Source: Flavobacterium tiangeerense
GTDB taxonomy: Bacteria; Bacteroidota; Bacteroidia; Flavobacteriales; Flavobacteriaceae
NCBI RefSeq assembly: GCF_007830355.1
Contig: NZ_VLKO01000003.1
Span: 248,231 to 312,230 of the forward strand
Direction: 5' to 3'
DNA: 64,000 nt
The notes below the pieces were generated by a model that did no database searches, had not been told where the DNA came from, and was given only the letters and a program-made list of their open reading frames with translations. Made by a program: the position numbers and the translations under genes. Shown here piece by piece: positions 23,341 through 31,814 of the stretch. Every line of letters starts with the position of its first letter. Positions within the stretch are counted from its first letter, which is position 1.

Positions 23341-25713
23341 ATGAGCCAATTCCAGCTATCCGTTTCAAGCGCTCCGCAAAAAAGCTTTTTTTCTAATAAA
23401 AGCAAAGGAGCTCCTACGGTCGCTCTTTCCTTTCATGAAAAAATAGCTTTTTTTGCCTCTCGGCTTTTCACTGCTATCTGGGGCTTTAAAGAAATACCTG
23501 CAACAGTTCTTCCAGCAGTACTCTTTTGTTTATTTTCTTTTTTATTAGGATCGCAAACTACAGTTGCACAAGAACAAAAAAGACCTAAAATAGGTTTGGT
23601 TTTAAGTGGAGGAGGTGCCAAAGGTTTTGCTCATATTGGGGTTTTAAAAGTACTGGAGGAAGCAGGGGTTAAGATTGATTACATTGGCGGTACCAGCATG
23701 GGTGCAGTTATTGGCGGTCTTTATGCATCAGGATATAATGCGAAGCAAATAGACTCTATATTTCATACCACAAATTTTAACGAGTTATTAAACGATTTTA
23801 TTCCGAGATCTTCAAAGAATTTTTACGAGCGTGGAAATGATGAGTCCTATGCACTAGTACTCCCTTTTAACAAAATGAAAATAGGCATCCCCGAAGCTTT
23901 ATCAAAAGGGATGTACAACTATAATTTATTGAGTAGAATTACTAGAAATGTGAGTACTATTAAAGATTTTACTAAACTGCCCATACCCTTTTTATGTATA
24001 GGTACAAATATAGAAACTGGTGAGGAAGTGGTTTTGAACAAAGGCAATCTTGCACAGGCTATGATAGCAAGTTCGGCCTTTCCGTCTTTATTTGCACCTG
24101 TAGAAATTGATGGAAAAATACTTGTAGATGGAGGTGTTGTCAACAATTATCCTATTGAGGAAGTGCGTAAAATGGGCGCAGATATTATAATTGGTGTTGA
24201 TGTGCAAGACGGACTTCTGGACCGTACCCAATTAAAAAACGCTACAAAAATCTTGGTGCAAATTACAAGCTTGCAATCTATTGACCGTATGAAAAAAAAC
24301 ATTTCAAATACGGATATCTATATAAAGCCAGATATTTCTCAATACGGAGTCGTATCATTTGATAAAGGTAAAGAAATCATAAAAAAAGGGGAAGAGGCGG
24401 CAACACTCGTTTTAGATAAAATTAATACCATTGTCAATCCAGTAAAATTTTACACAAAACCAAGTCTTAAAATAATATCAGATAGCCTCTATATCCGAAA
24501 TATAAATGCAGGTAAACTAGAGAATTATACAAAGGAATACATCATAGGAAAACTCAGATTTAAATCCGGTGCCAAGACCACATTTACTGATTTGCTCAGG
24601 GGAATAAACAATATAAATGCCACACAAAACTTCAGCGCTATTTCTTATTCGCTAGAAAAGAATCAAAACGAACTGGATTTAAACTTAAATCTAACCGAAA
24701 ATGCTACAAAAACCTATCTGAAATTTGGGTTGCATTACGATGATTTATTTAAAAGTGGTGTCTTGATTAATTTAACTCGGAAAAAAGCAATTTTTAAAAA
24801 TGATGTTGCCTCTTTTGATATAGTTTTAGGAGATAATGTACGTTACAATTTAGATTATTATGTTGAAAATGGTTTTAATTTAAGTCTTGGATTCAAGTCT
24901 TTTTACAATCAATTTAGTAGAAACGTTTCTAATGATATAAGTCCTATAACAGCCAGTAATGCTGATATTAATTTTATAAATGTTGATTTTACGGACTTAA
25001 CAAATCAAATTTATTTTCAATCCCTATTTGTTCAAAAATTTTTGATAGGCGGTGGTATAGAGTTGAAATATTTAAAAATAAAATCTGAAACACTTGCCAA
25101 TGTAGATCCTATTATTGACAATAGTAATTACCTAAGTCTTTTTGGTTATCTAAAAGCTGATTCTTTTGACAATAAATATTTTCCAAAAAAAGGATGGTAT
25201 TTCTCAGGTGATCTACAAACGTATGTAGCATCATCAAATTATACGGGTGGTTTTCAACCTTATTCTATTGCAAAAGGTGATTTTGGGGTAGCAGCTTCTT
25301 TATTTAAAAATGCAACTGTAAAGTTTCAAACAGATGCTGGTTTCTCTTTTGGTCAACAAAGTGTCACTTTTTTTAATTTTGTTCTCGGCGGATATGGTTT
25401 CAACATGATAAATAATTTCAAATATTTGTACGGATATGATTATTTGAGTGTTGCCGGAAATAGTTATATCAAATCTACAGCAACTATTGATTATGAGTTC
25501 TTGAAAAAAAATCACCTTAATTTTTCGGCAAATTTCGCTAATATCGGTGACCGAATTTTTGAATCGGTAGATTGGATTTCTATTCCTAAATACTCTGGAT
25601 ATGCTGTAGGATATGGTATGGAAACAATTATTGGACCTATAGAGATTAAGTATACTTGGTCTCCTGAGCTTGCAAAAGGATTTACTTGGTTTAGCATAGG
25701 CTTTTTATTTTAA
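23341..25713 (+). CDS. Patatin-like phospholipase fused to an Omp85-type barrel
   Basis: A 790-residue predicted outer-membrane phospholipase. A patatin domain comes first (about residues 78-260): oxyanion motif SGGGAKG, nucleophile elbow GTSMG with Ser119, and DGG with Asp263, giving the Ser-Asp dyad. A POTRA-like linker and a C-terminal surface-antigen (Omp85) barrel follow, ending in ...GFTWFSIGFLF. This is the PlpD-like layout. The signal sequence (LPAVLFCLFSFLLGSQTTVAQ) starts only near residue 55. Residues 1-49 are encoded by a copy of the intergenic repeat seen at 2672 and 27058, and no other in-frame ATG, GTG or TTG was found before the signal. The start is therefore unusual and the export efficiency uncertain. 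Confidence 0.85.
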   Translation: MSQFQLSVSSAPQKSFFSNKSKGAPTVALSFHEKIAFFASRLFTAIWGFKEIPATVLPAVLFCLFSFLLGSQTTVAQEQKRPKIGLVLSGGGAKGFAHIGVLKVLEEAGVKIDYIGGTSMGAVIGGLYASGYNAKQIDSIFHTTNFNELLNDFIPRSSKNFYERGNDESYALVLPFNKMKIGIPEALSKGMYNYNLLSRITRNVSTIKDFTKLPIPFLCIGTNIETGEEVVLNKGNLAQAMIASSAFPSLFAPVEIDGKILVDGGVVNNYPIEEVRKMGADIIIGVDVQDGLLDRTQLKNATKILVQITSLQSIDRMKKNISNTDIYIKPDISQYGVVSFDKGKEIIKKGEEAATLVLDKINTIVNPVKFYTKPSLKIISDSLYIRNINAGKLENYTKEYIIGKLRFKSGAKTTFTDLLRGINNINATQNFSAISYSLEKNQNELDLNLNLTENATKTYLKFGLHYDDLFKSGVLINLTRKKAIFKNDVASFDIVLGDNVRYNLDYYVENGFNLSLGFKSFYNQFSRNVSNDISPITASNADINFINVDFTDLTNQIYFQSLFVQKFLIGGGIELKYLKIKSETLANVDPIIDNSNYLSLFGYLKADSFDNKYFPKKGWYFSGDLQTYVASSNYTGGFQPYSIAKGDFGVAASLFKNATVKFQTDAGFSFGQQSVTFFNFVLGGYGFNMINNFKYLYGYDYLSVAGNSYIKSTATIDYEFLKKNHLNFSANFANIGDRIFESVDWISIPKYSGYAVGYGMETIIGPIEIKYTWSPELAKGFTWFSIGFLF
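23343..23487. repeat. Dispersed stem-loop repeat, copy C, inside a coding region
   Basis: It starts immediately after uvrC, within the ATG codon of the patatin gene. Shared blocks with copy A are GAGCCA...TTCC.GCTATCCGTTTCA (left end), GGAGCT.CCT.CGGTCGCTCTTT (loop), GAAAAAATAG (stem) and CTTTTCACTGCTATCTGGGG (right end). It stays open in one frame and is read as residues 1-49 of the patatin protein. Confidence 0.75.
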
Positions 25714-25894
25714 ACTTAAATTAATTCAAAAATAATTACGATATTTGTGATAATGAAAGCAAATTGGACAGGTTTATTAGCGCATTTACAATTCCTAATC
25801 AAGAGAAATCCGGAGTAGCGAATCAATTTTTGATTTAGAAAAAAAACCAAGCGTTACCGCTGTAATTAATTACACCTTTTTTAAACAAAAAATT

Positions 25895-27052
25895 ATGCCA
25901 CTATATCATAAACTAGGGACTTTCCCTCAAAAAAGACACATACAATTCGAAAAACCGAATGGCGGTTTTTATTACGAACAATTGTTTGGAACCGAAGGTT
26001 TTCATGGTCATGCTTCTTTATCATACCATGTGCACCGCCCTACGCAAGTCAAAGAAATTCTCAAGTCGTATTCCGTTGAACCAAAAATAGCTATTGGTAA
26101 AAACATCAAATCGTTGTTGCTAAAAGGATTTGAATTAAAACCTGAAGATGATTTTTTAGACAGTCGCAAAGCGTTATTGGTTAATAAAGACTGTACCATC
26201 GGTCTGGCAGCGCCCAAAAAATCTTTAACAACGTATTTTTATAAAAATGCCGATGCCGATGAAATGATTTTCATCCACAAAGGAAAAGGAAAATTACGTA
26301 CCATGTTGGGAAACATTCCATTCGAGTATGGAGATTATCTTATCATTCCACGCGGAATTATATACCAAATTGAGTTTGATACCGATGATAACCGTTTGTT
26401 TTACGTAGAATCATTTGCTCCATTTTATACTCCAAAACGTTATAAAAACGAATCGGGTCAGCACTTAGAGCACTCTCCTTTTTGCGAGCGTGATTTTATT
26501 TTGCCAAACGAGTTAGAAACGCATGATGAAAAAGGAGATTTCCTTATCAAAATCAAAAAAGAAGGCATGATGCACGAAGTAGTGTATGCTACACATCCTT
26601 TTGACGTTATCGGTTGGGACGGTTATAATTTCCCATACGGTTTTAGCATTCACAATTTCGAGCCCATTACAGGACGAGTACACCAACCGCCACCAGTACA
26701 TCAAACTTTTGAAACTGCCACTTTTGTAGTGTGTTCATTCGTACCAAGATTGTATGATTACCATCCAAAATCAATTCCGGCACCTTACAATCACAGTAAT
26801 ATTGATAGTGATGAGGTCTTGTATTACGTAGATGGTGATTTCATGAGCCGTAATAACATAGAGCAAGGCCACATTACCCTGCACCCAAAAGGCATACCAC
26901 ACGGTCCAGCACCAGGAGCGATGGAGCGCAGTATAGGCCATAAAGGTACTGAAGAGTTAGCCGTAATGGTAGATACTTTCCGACCGTTGATGGTTACTGA
27001 GGAAGCCATGGGACTAGACGACGGTCAATATTATAAATCTTGGGTCGAATAA
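25895..27052 (+). CDS. hmgA: Homogentisate 1,2-dioxygenase
   Basis: A 385-residue non-heme iron dioxygenase of the cupin type that opens the ring of homogentisate to maleylacetoacetate in tyrosine catabolism. The iron-ligand region is visible as NHSNIDSDEVLYYV (His300, Glu307 by position) and HPKGIPHGPAPGAMERS. It is the shorter Bacteroidota form of the enzyme (about 385 rather than about 440 residues). The neighbour is HPPD, which makes its substrate. The 180-base gap before it holds no gene that I can support. A stem-loop repeat separates it from hppD. Confidence 0.9.
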   Translation: MPLYHKLGTFPQKRHIQFEKPNGGFYYEQLFGTEGFHGHASLSYHVHRPTQVKEILKSYSVEPKIAIGKNIKSLLLKGFELKPEDDFLDSRKALLVNKDCTIGLAAPKKSLTTYFYKNADADEMIFIHKGKGKLRTMLGNIPFEYGDYLIIPRGIIYQIEFDTDDNRLFYVESFAPFYTPKRYKNESGQHLEHSPFCERDFILPNELETHDEKGDFLIKIKKEGMMHEVVYATHPFDVIGWDGYNFPYGFSIHNFEPITGRVHQPPPVHQTFETATFVVCSFVPRLYDYHPKSIPAPYNHSNIDSDEVLYYVDGDFMSRNNIEQGHITLHPKGIPHGPAPGAMERSIGHKGTEELAVMVDTFRPLMVTEEAMGLDDGQYYKSWVE

Positions 27053-27057
27053 ATAAT

Positions 27058-27175
27058 CTTTCGCTTAAGATTTCAGGAGCTATTTCCTGCTGTACGCTAT
27101 ATCTTTTTCTGGTCTCGTAAAAAAAACGAGACCAGAAAAAGGATGCCGCTTCCATCAGGGCTAGGAGTACAACAT
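27058..27175. repeat. Dispersed intergenic stem-loop repeat, copy D
   Basis: Between hmgA and hppD. The ends read GGAGCTATTTCCTGCTGTACG and GGATGCCGCTTCCATCAGGG. The core is a perfect 16-bp stem (27103-27118 with 27126-27141) around a 7-base A-rich loop. It may also act as an RNA-stabilising or attenuating hairpin between the two catabolic genes. Confidence 0.75.
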
Positions 27176-27256
27176 TCAAAACCATTTTAATAAAATAACA
27201 AACAGATTCTTTTATTTGATAACATCTAAAAAAGAATTCAAAAACAAATAAATACC

Positions 27257-28417
27257 ATGTCAAAAGAAGTAAAATCTGTAGAATACGGACTAGAAAAAAT
27301 ATTTGAAGGAGCACAAGATTTCTTGCCTCTTTTAGGAACAGATTACGTAGAGTTTTATGTAGGTAATGCAAAACAATCTGCTCATTATTACAAGACAGCT
27401 TTTGGATATCAATCATTAGCTTACGCTGGTTTAGAAACGGGTGTAAAAGACAGAACATCTTATGTATTAAAACAAGATAAAATCAGAATTGTTTTAACTA
27501 CGCCATTAACGCAAGATTCACCTTTACATGATCATTTAAAAAAACATGGTGATGGTGTAAAAGTAGCTGCCCTATGGGTTGAAGATGCTACAAGTGCTTA
27601 CGAAGAAACCATGAAACGTGGTGCACGCTCTTTTATGGAGCCAACTGTCGAAGAAGATGAGTTTGGTCAAGTAGTTCGCTCAGGGATTTATACTTACGGT
27701 GAAACGGTTCACATATTTGTAGAAAGAAAAAATTACAACGGGATTTTCTTGCCAGGCTACAAAGAATGGAAATCAGATTACAACCCTGAACCAACAGGAT
27801 TAAAATACATAGATCACATGGTAGGAAATGTGGGCTGGAACGAAATGAATACTTGGGTAAAATTCTACGAAGAGGTGATGGGATTTGTTAACTTCCTTTC
27901 ATTTGATGACAAACAAATTAATACTGAATATTCAGCCTTGATGAGTAAAGTAATGTCAAACGGAAACGGAAGAATTAAATTCCCTATCAATGAACCTGCC
28001 GAAGGAAAGAAAAAATCACAAATTGAGGAGTATTTAGATTTTTATGGTGGGCCAGGAATACAACACATTGCTATTGCTACCGATGATATTATTAAAACAG
28101 TAAGCCAATTAAAAGCAAGAGGTGTAGAGTTCTTATCAGCGCCGCCACACGCCTATTATGAAGCTATTCCAGAGCGTTTAGGCGCTCACATGGATGTGAT
28201 GAAAGAAGATATCAACGAAATCGAAAAATTAGCCATCATGGTCGATGCCGATGAAGATGGTTATTTGTTGCAAATTTTTACTAAACCGGTTCAAGATAGG
28301 CCAACCTTGTTTTTTGAGATTATTCAAAGAATGGGAGCCAAAGGTTTTGGTGCTGGGAACTTTAAAGCCTTATTTGAATCAATTGAAAGAGAACAGCAAT
28401 TACGAGGAACGTTATAA
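27257..28417 (+). CDS. hppD: 4-hydroxyphenylpyruvate dioxygenase
   Basis: A 386-residue Fe(II) dioxygenase with two vicinal-oxygen-chelate halves that turns 4-hydroxyphenylpyruvate into homogentisate. Iron-site segments are YIDHMVGNV (first His), GIQHIAIATDDI (second His) and the C-terminal LFFEIIQRMGAKGFGAGNFKALFES with the Glu ligand. The length equals that of characterised HPPD enzymes. Next to hmgA it forms the central two steps of tyrosine breakdown. Maleylacetoacetate isomerase and fumarylacetoacetase are not in the window. Confidence 0.94.
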   Translation: MSKEVKSVEYGLEKIFEGAQDFLPLLGTDYVEFYVGNAKQSAHYYKTAFGYQSLAYAGLETGVKDRTSYVLKQDKIRIVLTTPLTQDSPLHDHLKKHGDGVKVAALWVEDATSAYEETMKRGARSFMEPTVEEDEFGQVVRSGIYTYGETVHIFVERKNYNGIFLPGYKEWKSDYNPEPTGLKYIDHMVGNVGWNEMNTWVKFYEEVMGFVNFLSFDDKQINTEYSALMSKVMSNGNGRIKFPINEPAEGKKKSQIEEYLDFYGGPGIQHIAIATDDIIKTVSQLKARGVEFLSAPPHAYYEAIPERLGAHMDVMKEDINEIEKLAIMVDADEDGYLLQIFTKPVQDRPTLFFEIIQRMGAKGFGAGNFKALFESIEREQQLRGTL

Positions 28418-28499
28418 AAGTTAATTATTTTTACATATTGTGAAAAAATAACCATTCAACGACCTGTTTTTTATTAAATGTTGTGTTAAACTTTATTTT

Positions 28500-28533
28500 T
28501 TGTAAATAAAACTGGATTTGTTAGCTACCTTTG
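28500..28533 (+). promoter_or_regulatory. Promoter of a small-RNA candidate
   Basis: TTG at 28500-28502 and TACCTTTG at 28526-28533 are spaced by 23 bases, at the long end of the accepted range. The sequence after it (CACTCGC) resembles the start regions of stable-RNA transcripts in this group. Confidence 0.6.
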
Positions 28534-28536
28534 CAC

Positions 28537-28651
28537 TCGCAAAAAGGGAAGGGGTGGTTTCCTTCCTAATTTCATATAAATTTCATAGTTTATAGTTTTT
28601 TGGTTAGTTAATAGCATAAAAACTCAGTCATTATTTGACTGAGTTTTTTTG
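28537..28651 (+). ncRNA. Candidate small non-coding RNA, about 115 nt
   Basis: This stretch has a promoter before it, no open frame of note, and a terminator at its end. A GGAAGG...CCTTCC hairpin lies near the 5' end (28547-28566). A 13-bp stem at the 3' end (AAAAACTCAGTCA with TGACTGAGTTTTT, 28618-28648) is followed by T. The AAAAACT of the terminator arm can also pair with AGTTTTT at about 28594-28600, which would break the terminator. The downstream gene has its own promoter (28635-28665), so this is not simply its leader. Its size is comparable with 6S-like RNAs of Bacteroidota, but I could not match it to a family. Confidence 0.5.
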
Positions 28652-28665
28652 TTTTAATATATTTG
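28635..28665 (+). promoter_or_regulatory. Promoter of the DUF3108-TDO pair
   Basis: TTG at 28635-28637 and TATATTTG at 28658-28665, spaced by 20 bases. The -33 element lies inside the terminator hairpin of the small-RNA candidate. Confidence 0.65.
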
Positions 28666-28709
28666 GAATAAAAATTGTAATACGAGTATATAAATTTATA
28701 AACTAAGAA

Positions 28710-29480
28710 ATGAAAAAATTACTTGTACTCTGTATCATTGGTATCACCTTTGGTTTTTCCTCACCCCAAGAGGATGCCTACGCAGTAGGAGAGTTTTTTA
28801 AATTCAGAATTCACTACGGCATTGTCAATGCGGGTTATGCTACTCTTGAAGTAAAAGATGCCAATGTAAACAATAAAAAAACGTTTCATATTGTTGGGAA
28901 AGGCTACACTACAGGTATGTCACGATTTTTCTTTAAAGTAGATGATTTATACGAAAGCTATATTGATAAAGAAACAAGAAATCCATACCAGTTTGTTAGA
29001 AAAATTGATGAAGGCGGATACACAAAAAATCAAGAAGGTTTTTTCAATCAATCCTCAAATAAAGTAGTTGTAAAAGATTATAAACATAAAACAGAAAAGG
29101 CACTTTATATTCCGAAAAACACTCAGGATATATTGTCAACATTTTACTACCTTAGGAATCATCCTAATATTGATAAGTTAAATGTTGGAGAATCTATAGC
29201 TGTAGACATGTTTTTTGATGATGAAACCACAAAATTCAAGCTTAAATTTATAGGTCGTGAAAATATAACCACTAAATTTGGCGTTGTTCCCTCCATGATA
29301 TTTCGTCCCTTAGTGCAATCAGGACGTGTGTTTAAGGAACAAGAAAGTGTTACGGTCTGGATATCAGATGATAATAATAAAGTGCCGTTACGCATAAAAG
29401 CTAGTTTAGCTGTAGGGTCTATAAAAGCAGATCTAGATGCTTATAAAGGGTTAAAAAGCCCATTTAAATTAAAAAAATAA
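28710..29480 (+). CDS. DUF3108 domain exported protein
   Basis: A 256-residue protein with a signal peptide (ending near FGFSSPQ) and a single DUF3108 domain, recognised by FKFRIHYGIVNAGYATLEV at the start and the central FYYLRNH and FKLKFIGRE strands. DUF3108 proteins are periplasmic or outer-membrane-linked beta-rich proteins of unknown function. Its stop codon overlaps the start of the TDO-family gene (TAATG), so the two are translationally coupled. The reason for pairing with a tryptophan enzyme is unclear. Confidence 0.8.
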   Translation: MKKLLVLCIIGITFGFSSPQEDAYAVGEFFKFRIHYGIVNAGYATLEVKDANVNNKKTFHIVGKGYTTGMSRFFFKVDDLYESYIDKETRNPYQFVRKIDEGGYTKNQEGFFNQSSNKVVVKDYKHKTEKALYIPKNTQDILSTFYYLRNHPNIDKLNVGESIAVDMFFDDETTKFKLKFIGRENITTKFGVVPSMIFRPLVQSGRVFKEQESVTVWISDDNNKVPLRIKASLAVGSIKADLDAYKGLKSPFKLKK

Positions 29481-30415
29481 TGAGTAATACAGAGGTTTCT
29501 GAAACTATTTTAAAAGAAATTGAGCAAAAATATCAGGCTATTAATCAAAAAGTAGAAACCCAACTTGAAGGTTTGCTTTGGTCTAAACCCATAACGTATT
29601 GGGATTATATTCAAACAGATGCTTTGCTGGGCCTGCAAACACAGCGCACCACCCTTCCCGATGAAATGGTGTTCATCATGTATCACCAGGTCAATGAGTT
29701 AATCTTCAAAATGATTCTTTGGGAAATCAAGCAAATTGCTTATCAGCCAGCTATTAATGCTGAATTTTTCACTGAAAGAGTCATGAGAATTAGCAGGTAT
29801 TTTGACATGCTTACAACTTCTTTCAGTATTATGGGTGACGGTATGGAGGTAGATCAATACATGAAATTTAGAAATACATTAACTCCTGCTAGTGGTTTTC
29901 AAAGTGCACAATATAGATTTATTGAGTTTTCATCCACTGACTTAATTAACCTTATTGATAATAGATTTAGAGGAAAAATAGATAGAGATACCCCATATGA
30001 GCATGCACTAGAACATTTGTATTGGCAAGCAGCAGGTAAGGATTATCACACGGGTAAAAAAACCTATTTGCTAGATGAATTCGAAAAGAAATACAAGAAA
30101 GAATTCCTAGCTTATATGAAAGAGTATAACACCATCAATATTTGGCAAAAATTCAAACAGTTGCCAGAGTTAGATCAGAAAAACCCAGAGTTAATCAAGG
30201 CTATGAGACATTATGATTATACTGTTAATATTACTTGGGTGTTGCAACATTTAAATACGGCTAAGAAGTATATTGATCAAAGTGGTCAAGGAGATGGAGA
30301 AGCAACTGGCGGAAGCGACTGGAAAAAATACATGCATCCTAAATACCAAAAAAGAATTTTTTTCCCGGAATTATGGAGCAGCCAAGAATTAGATAATTGG
30401 GGAGTTGAGGTGTAA
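29480..30415 (+). CDS. Tryptophan 2,3-dioxygenase-family protein
   Basis: A 311-residue all-helical heme protein of the TDO family. Conserved segments are YWDYIQTDALLGLQTQ near the N-terminus, MVFIMYHQVNELIFKMIL with the distal-site region, and FRNTLTPASGFQSAQYRFIE, which contains the substrate-binding arginine and the T-x-A-S-G-F-Q-S motif. It should open the indole ring of tryptophan to N-formylkynurenine. It is coupled to the DUF3108 gene and lies in an aromatic-amino-acid catabolic neighbourhood. The C-terminal half is more divergent than in the human or Xanthomonas enzymes, so family level is sure and substrate less so. Confidence 0.82.
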   Translation: MSNTEVSETILKEIEQKYQAINQKVETQLEGLLWSKPITYWDYIQTDALLGLQTQRTTLPDEMVFIMYHQVNELIFKMILWEIKQIAYQPAINAEFFTERVMRISRYFDMLTTSFSIMGDGMEVDQYMKFRNTLTPASGFQSAQYRFIEFSSTDLINLIDNRFRGKIDRDTPYEHALEHLYWQAAGKDYHTGKKTYLLDEFEKKYKKEFLAYMKEYNTINIWQKFKQLPELDQKNPELIKAMRHYDYTVNITWVLQHLNTAKKYIDQSGQGDGEATGGSDWKKYMHPKYQKRIFFPELWSSQELDNWGVEV

Positions 30416-30435
30416 ATTGAACGTAAACAGGTAGT

Positions 30436-31656
30436 TTGAAAAAAATATTAACAATAATTGCAGCATTATTTTTGATAATGTCATGTAAACAAGAGGAACT
30501 TAAAGTTGAAACAGTTAAGAGTATAACAAAATCAAAAAAAAGTGAGTTTGGTTTTATTTATGCGGATTTTAATGTTGTACATGATACCATTCATGATGGC
30601 GATACCTTTGGGACTTTACTGGAGAGTCAAAACATTGGTAATCGACAAGTTTATGATATTATAGCAAAAGTTAAAGATAGTTTTAATGTTAAAACAATTC
30701 GGCTAAACAAGCCTTTTACTATTCTTAGATCTAAAAACAAAACTAATGATTTACAGGTTTTTATTTATCAGCCTGATAATTTGAGTTATTATGTTGTAGA
30801 TTTTAGGGATACTGCAATTGTGGTGTATAAAAAAGTAAAACCCATAACTATTAAAAGACGAACAATAGGTGGTGTCTTGAAAGAATCTTTATCAGAAACG
30901 TTAGGGAATGCTAAAATAGAAGGTGCTTTAGCTAGTAAAATCACTAAGATTTATGCTTACTCTATAGATTTTATGAAATTGAAAAAAGGGGATCGTTTTG
31001 CATTGACATTTACGGAAAGGTATATCAATGATTCTATTTATGATGGAGTGGAGGAACTTGAGGCTTCTTTTTTTGAATACAAAGGAAAGTTTATTTATGC
31101 ATTTCCTTTTGCACAAAATCCAGAATCAGGTAAAGTAGATTATTATGACGAACAGGGTAAGACATTAAAAAATTTCTTTCTCAAATCTCCAATAAAGTTT
31201 AGTAGAATATCTTCTCGTTTTTCATCCAGTAGATTTCATCCCGTTCAGCATCGCTGGAAAGCACATAAAGGTACGGACTATGCTGCGCCAAGGGGAACAC
31301 CTATTACAACCACAGCAGGAGGAGTGGTTGAGCAAAGTGGTTATTCTGCCGGAAACGGAAACTTTGTAAAAGTCAAACACAATGGAACATTTTCTACTCA
31401 GTACTTACACATGTCTAAAATTCTTGTGAGACGCGGACAAAGAGTAACTCAAGGACAAGTTATTGGCTTAGTGGGTAGCACCGGCCTCGCAACTGGTCCT
31501 CACGTATGTTATCGTTTCTGGAAAAATGGAGTTCAGGTTGATGCATTAAGACTCAAATTGCCTACTGGCGAGCCCATGACAGGTGCAAATAAAAATAGGT
31601 TCTTACAACAAATAACTCCTTTGAAACAAGAACTGGATAGTATTGCAAATTTATAA
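30436..31656 (+). CDS. M23-family (LytM-type) lipoprotein peptidase with altered zinc site
   Basis: A 406-residue predicted lipoprotein starting at TTG, with lipobox LIMSC and a C-terminal peptidase_M23 domain. The zinc site is HKGTDYAAPRG (His277, Asp281). The usual HxH motif reads GPHVCYRFW here: His356 is kept but the second His, a zinc ligand, is Cys358. Cys can bind zinc, and this variant is, as I recall, common in Bacteroidota, so loss of activity should not be assumed. The family cuts peptide cross-links in peptidoglycan. It follows the TDO gene by 20 bases but is functionally unrelated. Confidence 0.85.
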   Translation: MKKILTIIAALFLIMSCKQEELKVETVKSITKSKKSEFGFIYADFNVVHDTIHDGDTFGTLLESQNIGNRQVYDIIAKVKDSFNVKTIRLNKPFTILRSKNKTNDLQVFIYQPDNLSYYVVDFRDTAIVVYKKVKPITIKRRTIGGVLKESLSETLGNAKIEGALASKITKIYAYSIDFMKLKKGDRFALTFTERYINDSIYDGVEELEASFFEYKGKFIYAFPFAQNPESGKVDYYDEQGKTLKNFFLKSPIKFSRISSRFSSSRFHPVQHRWKAHKGTDYAAPRGTPITTTAGGVVEQSGYSAGNGNFVKVKHNGTFSTQYLHMSKILVRRGQRVTQGQVIGLVGSTGLATGPHVCYRFWKNGVQVDALRLKLPTGEPMTGANKNRFLQQITPLKQELDSIANL

Positions 31657-31814
31657 GCAAACAGTACTTTATTTTAATAGTAGGTAGAGAGCATCTGCTT
31701 TTAAAAATGAAAATACTTTGCACTTCTATTTGTGAAACAATCGGGTTTTTAATCATTAAACTAATTTGAGTATTTTTACCCAAATTTTATTACAACTAAA
31801 AAAATACATTTTAA

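Noticed and set aside
25753..25818. A 21-codon ATG frame before hmgA
   Set aside because: Too short, with no promoter at proper spacing and no recognisable similarity; likely chance.
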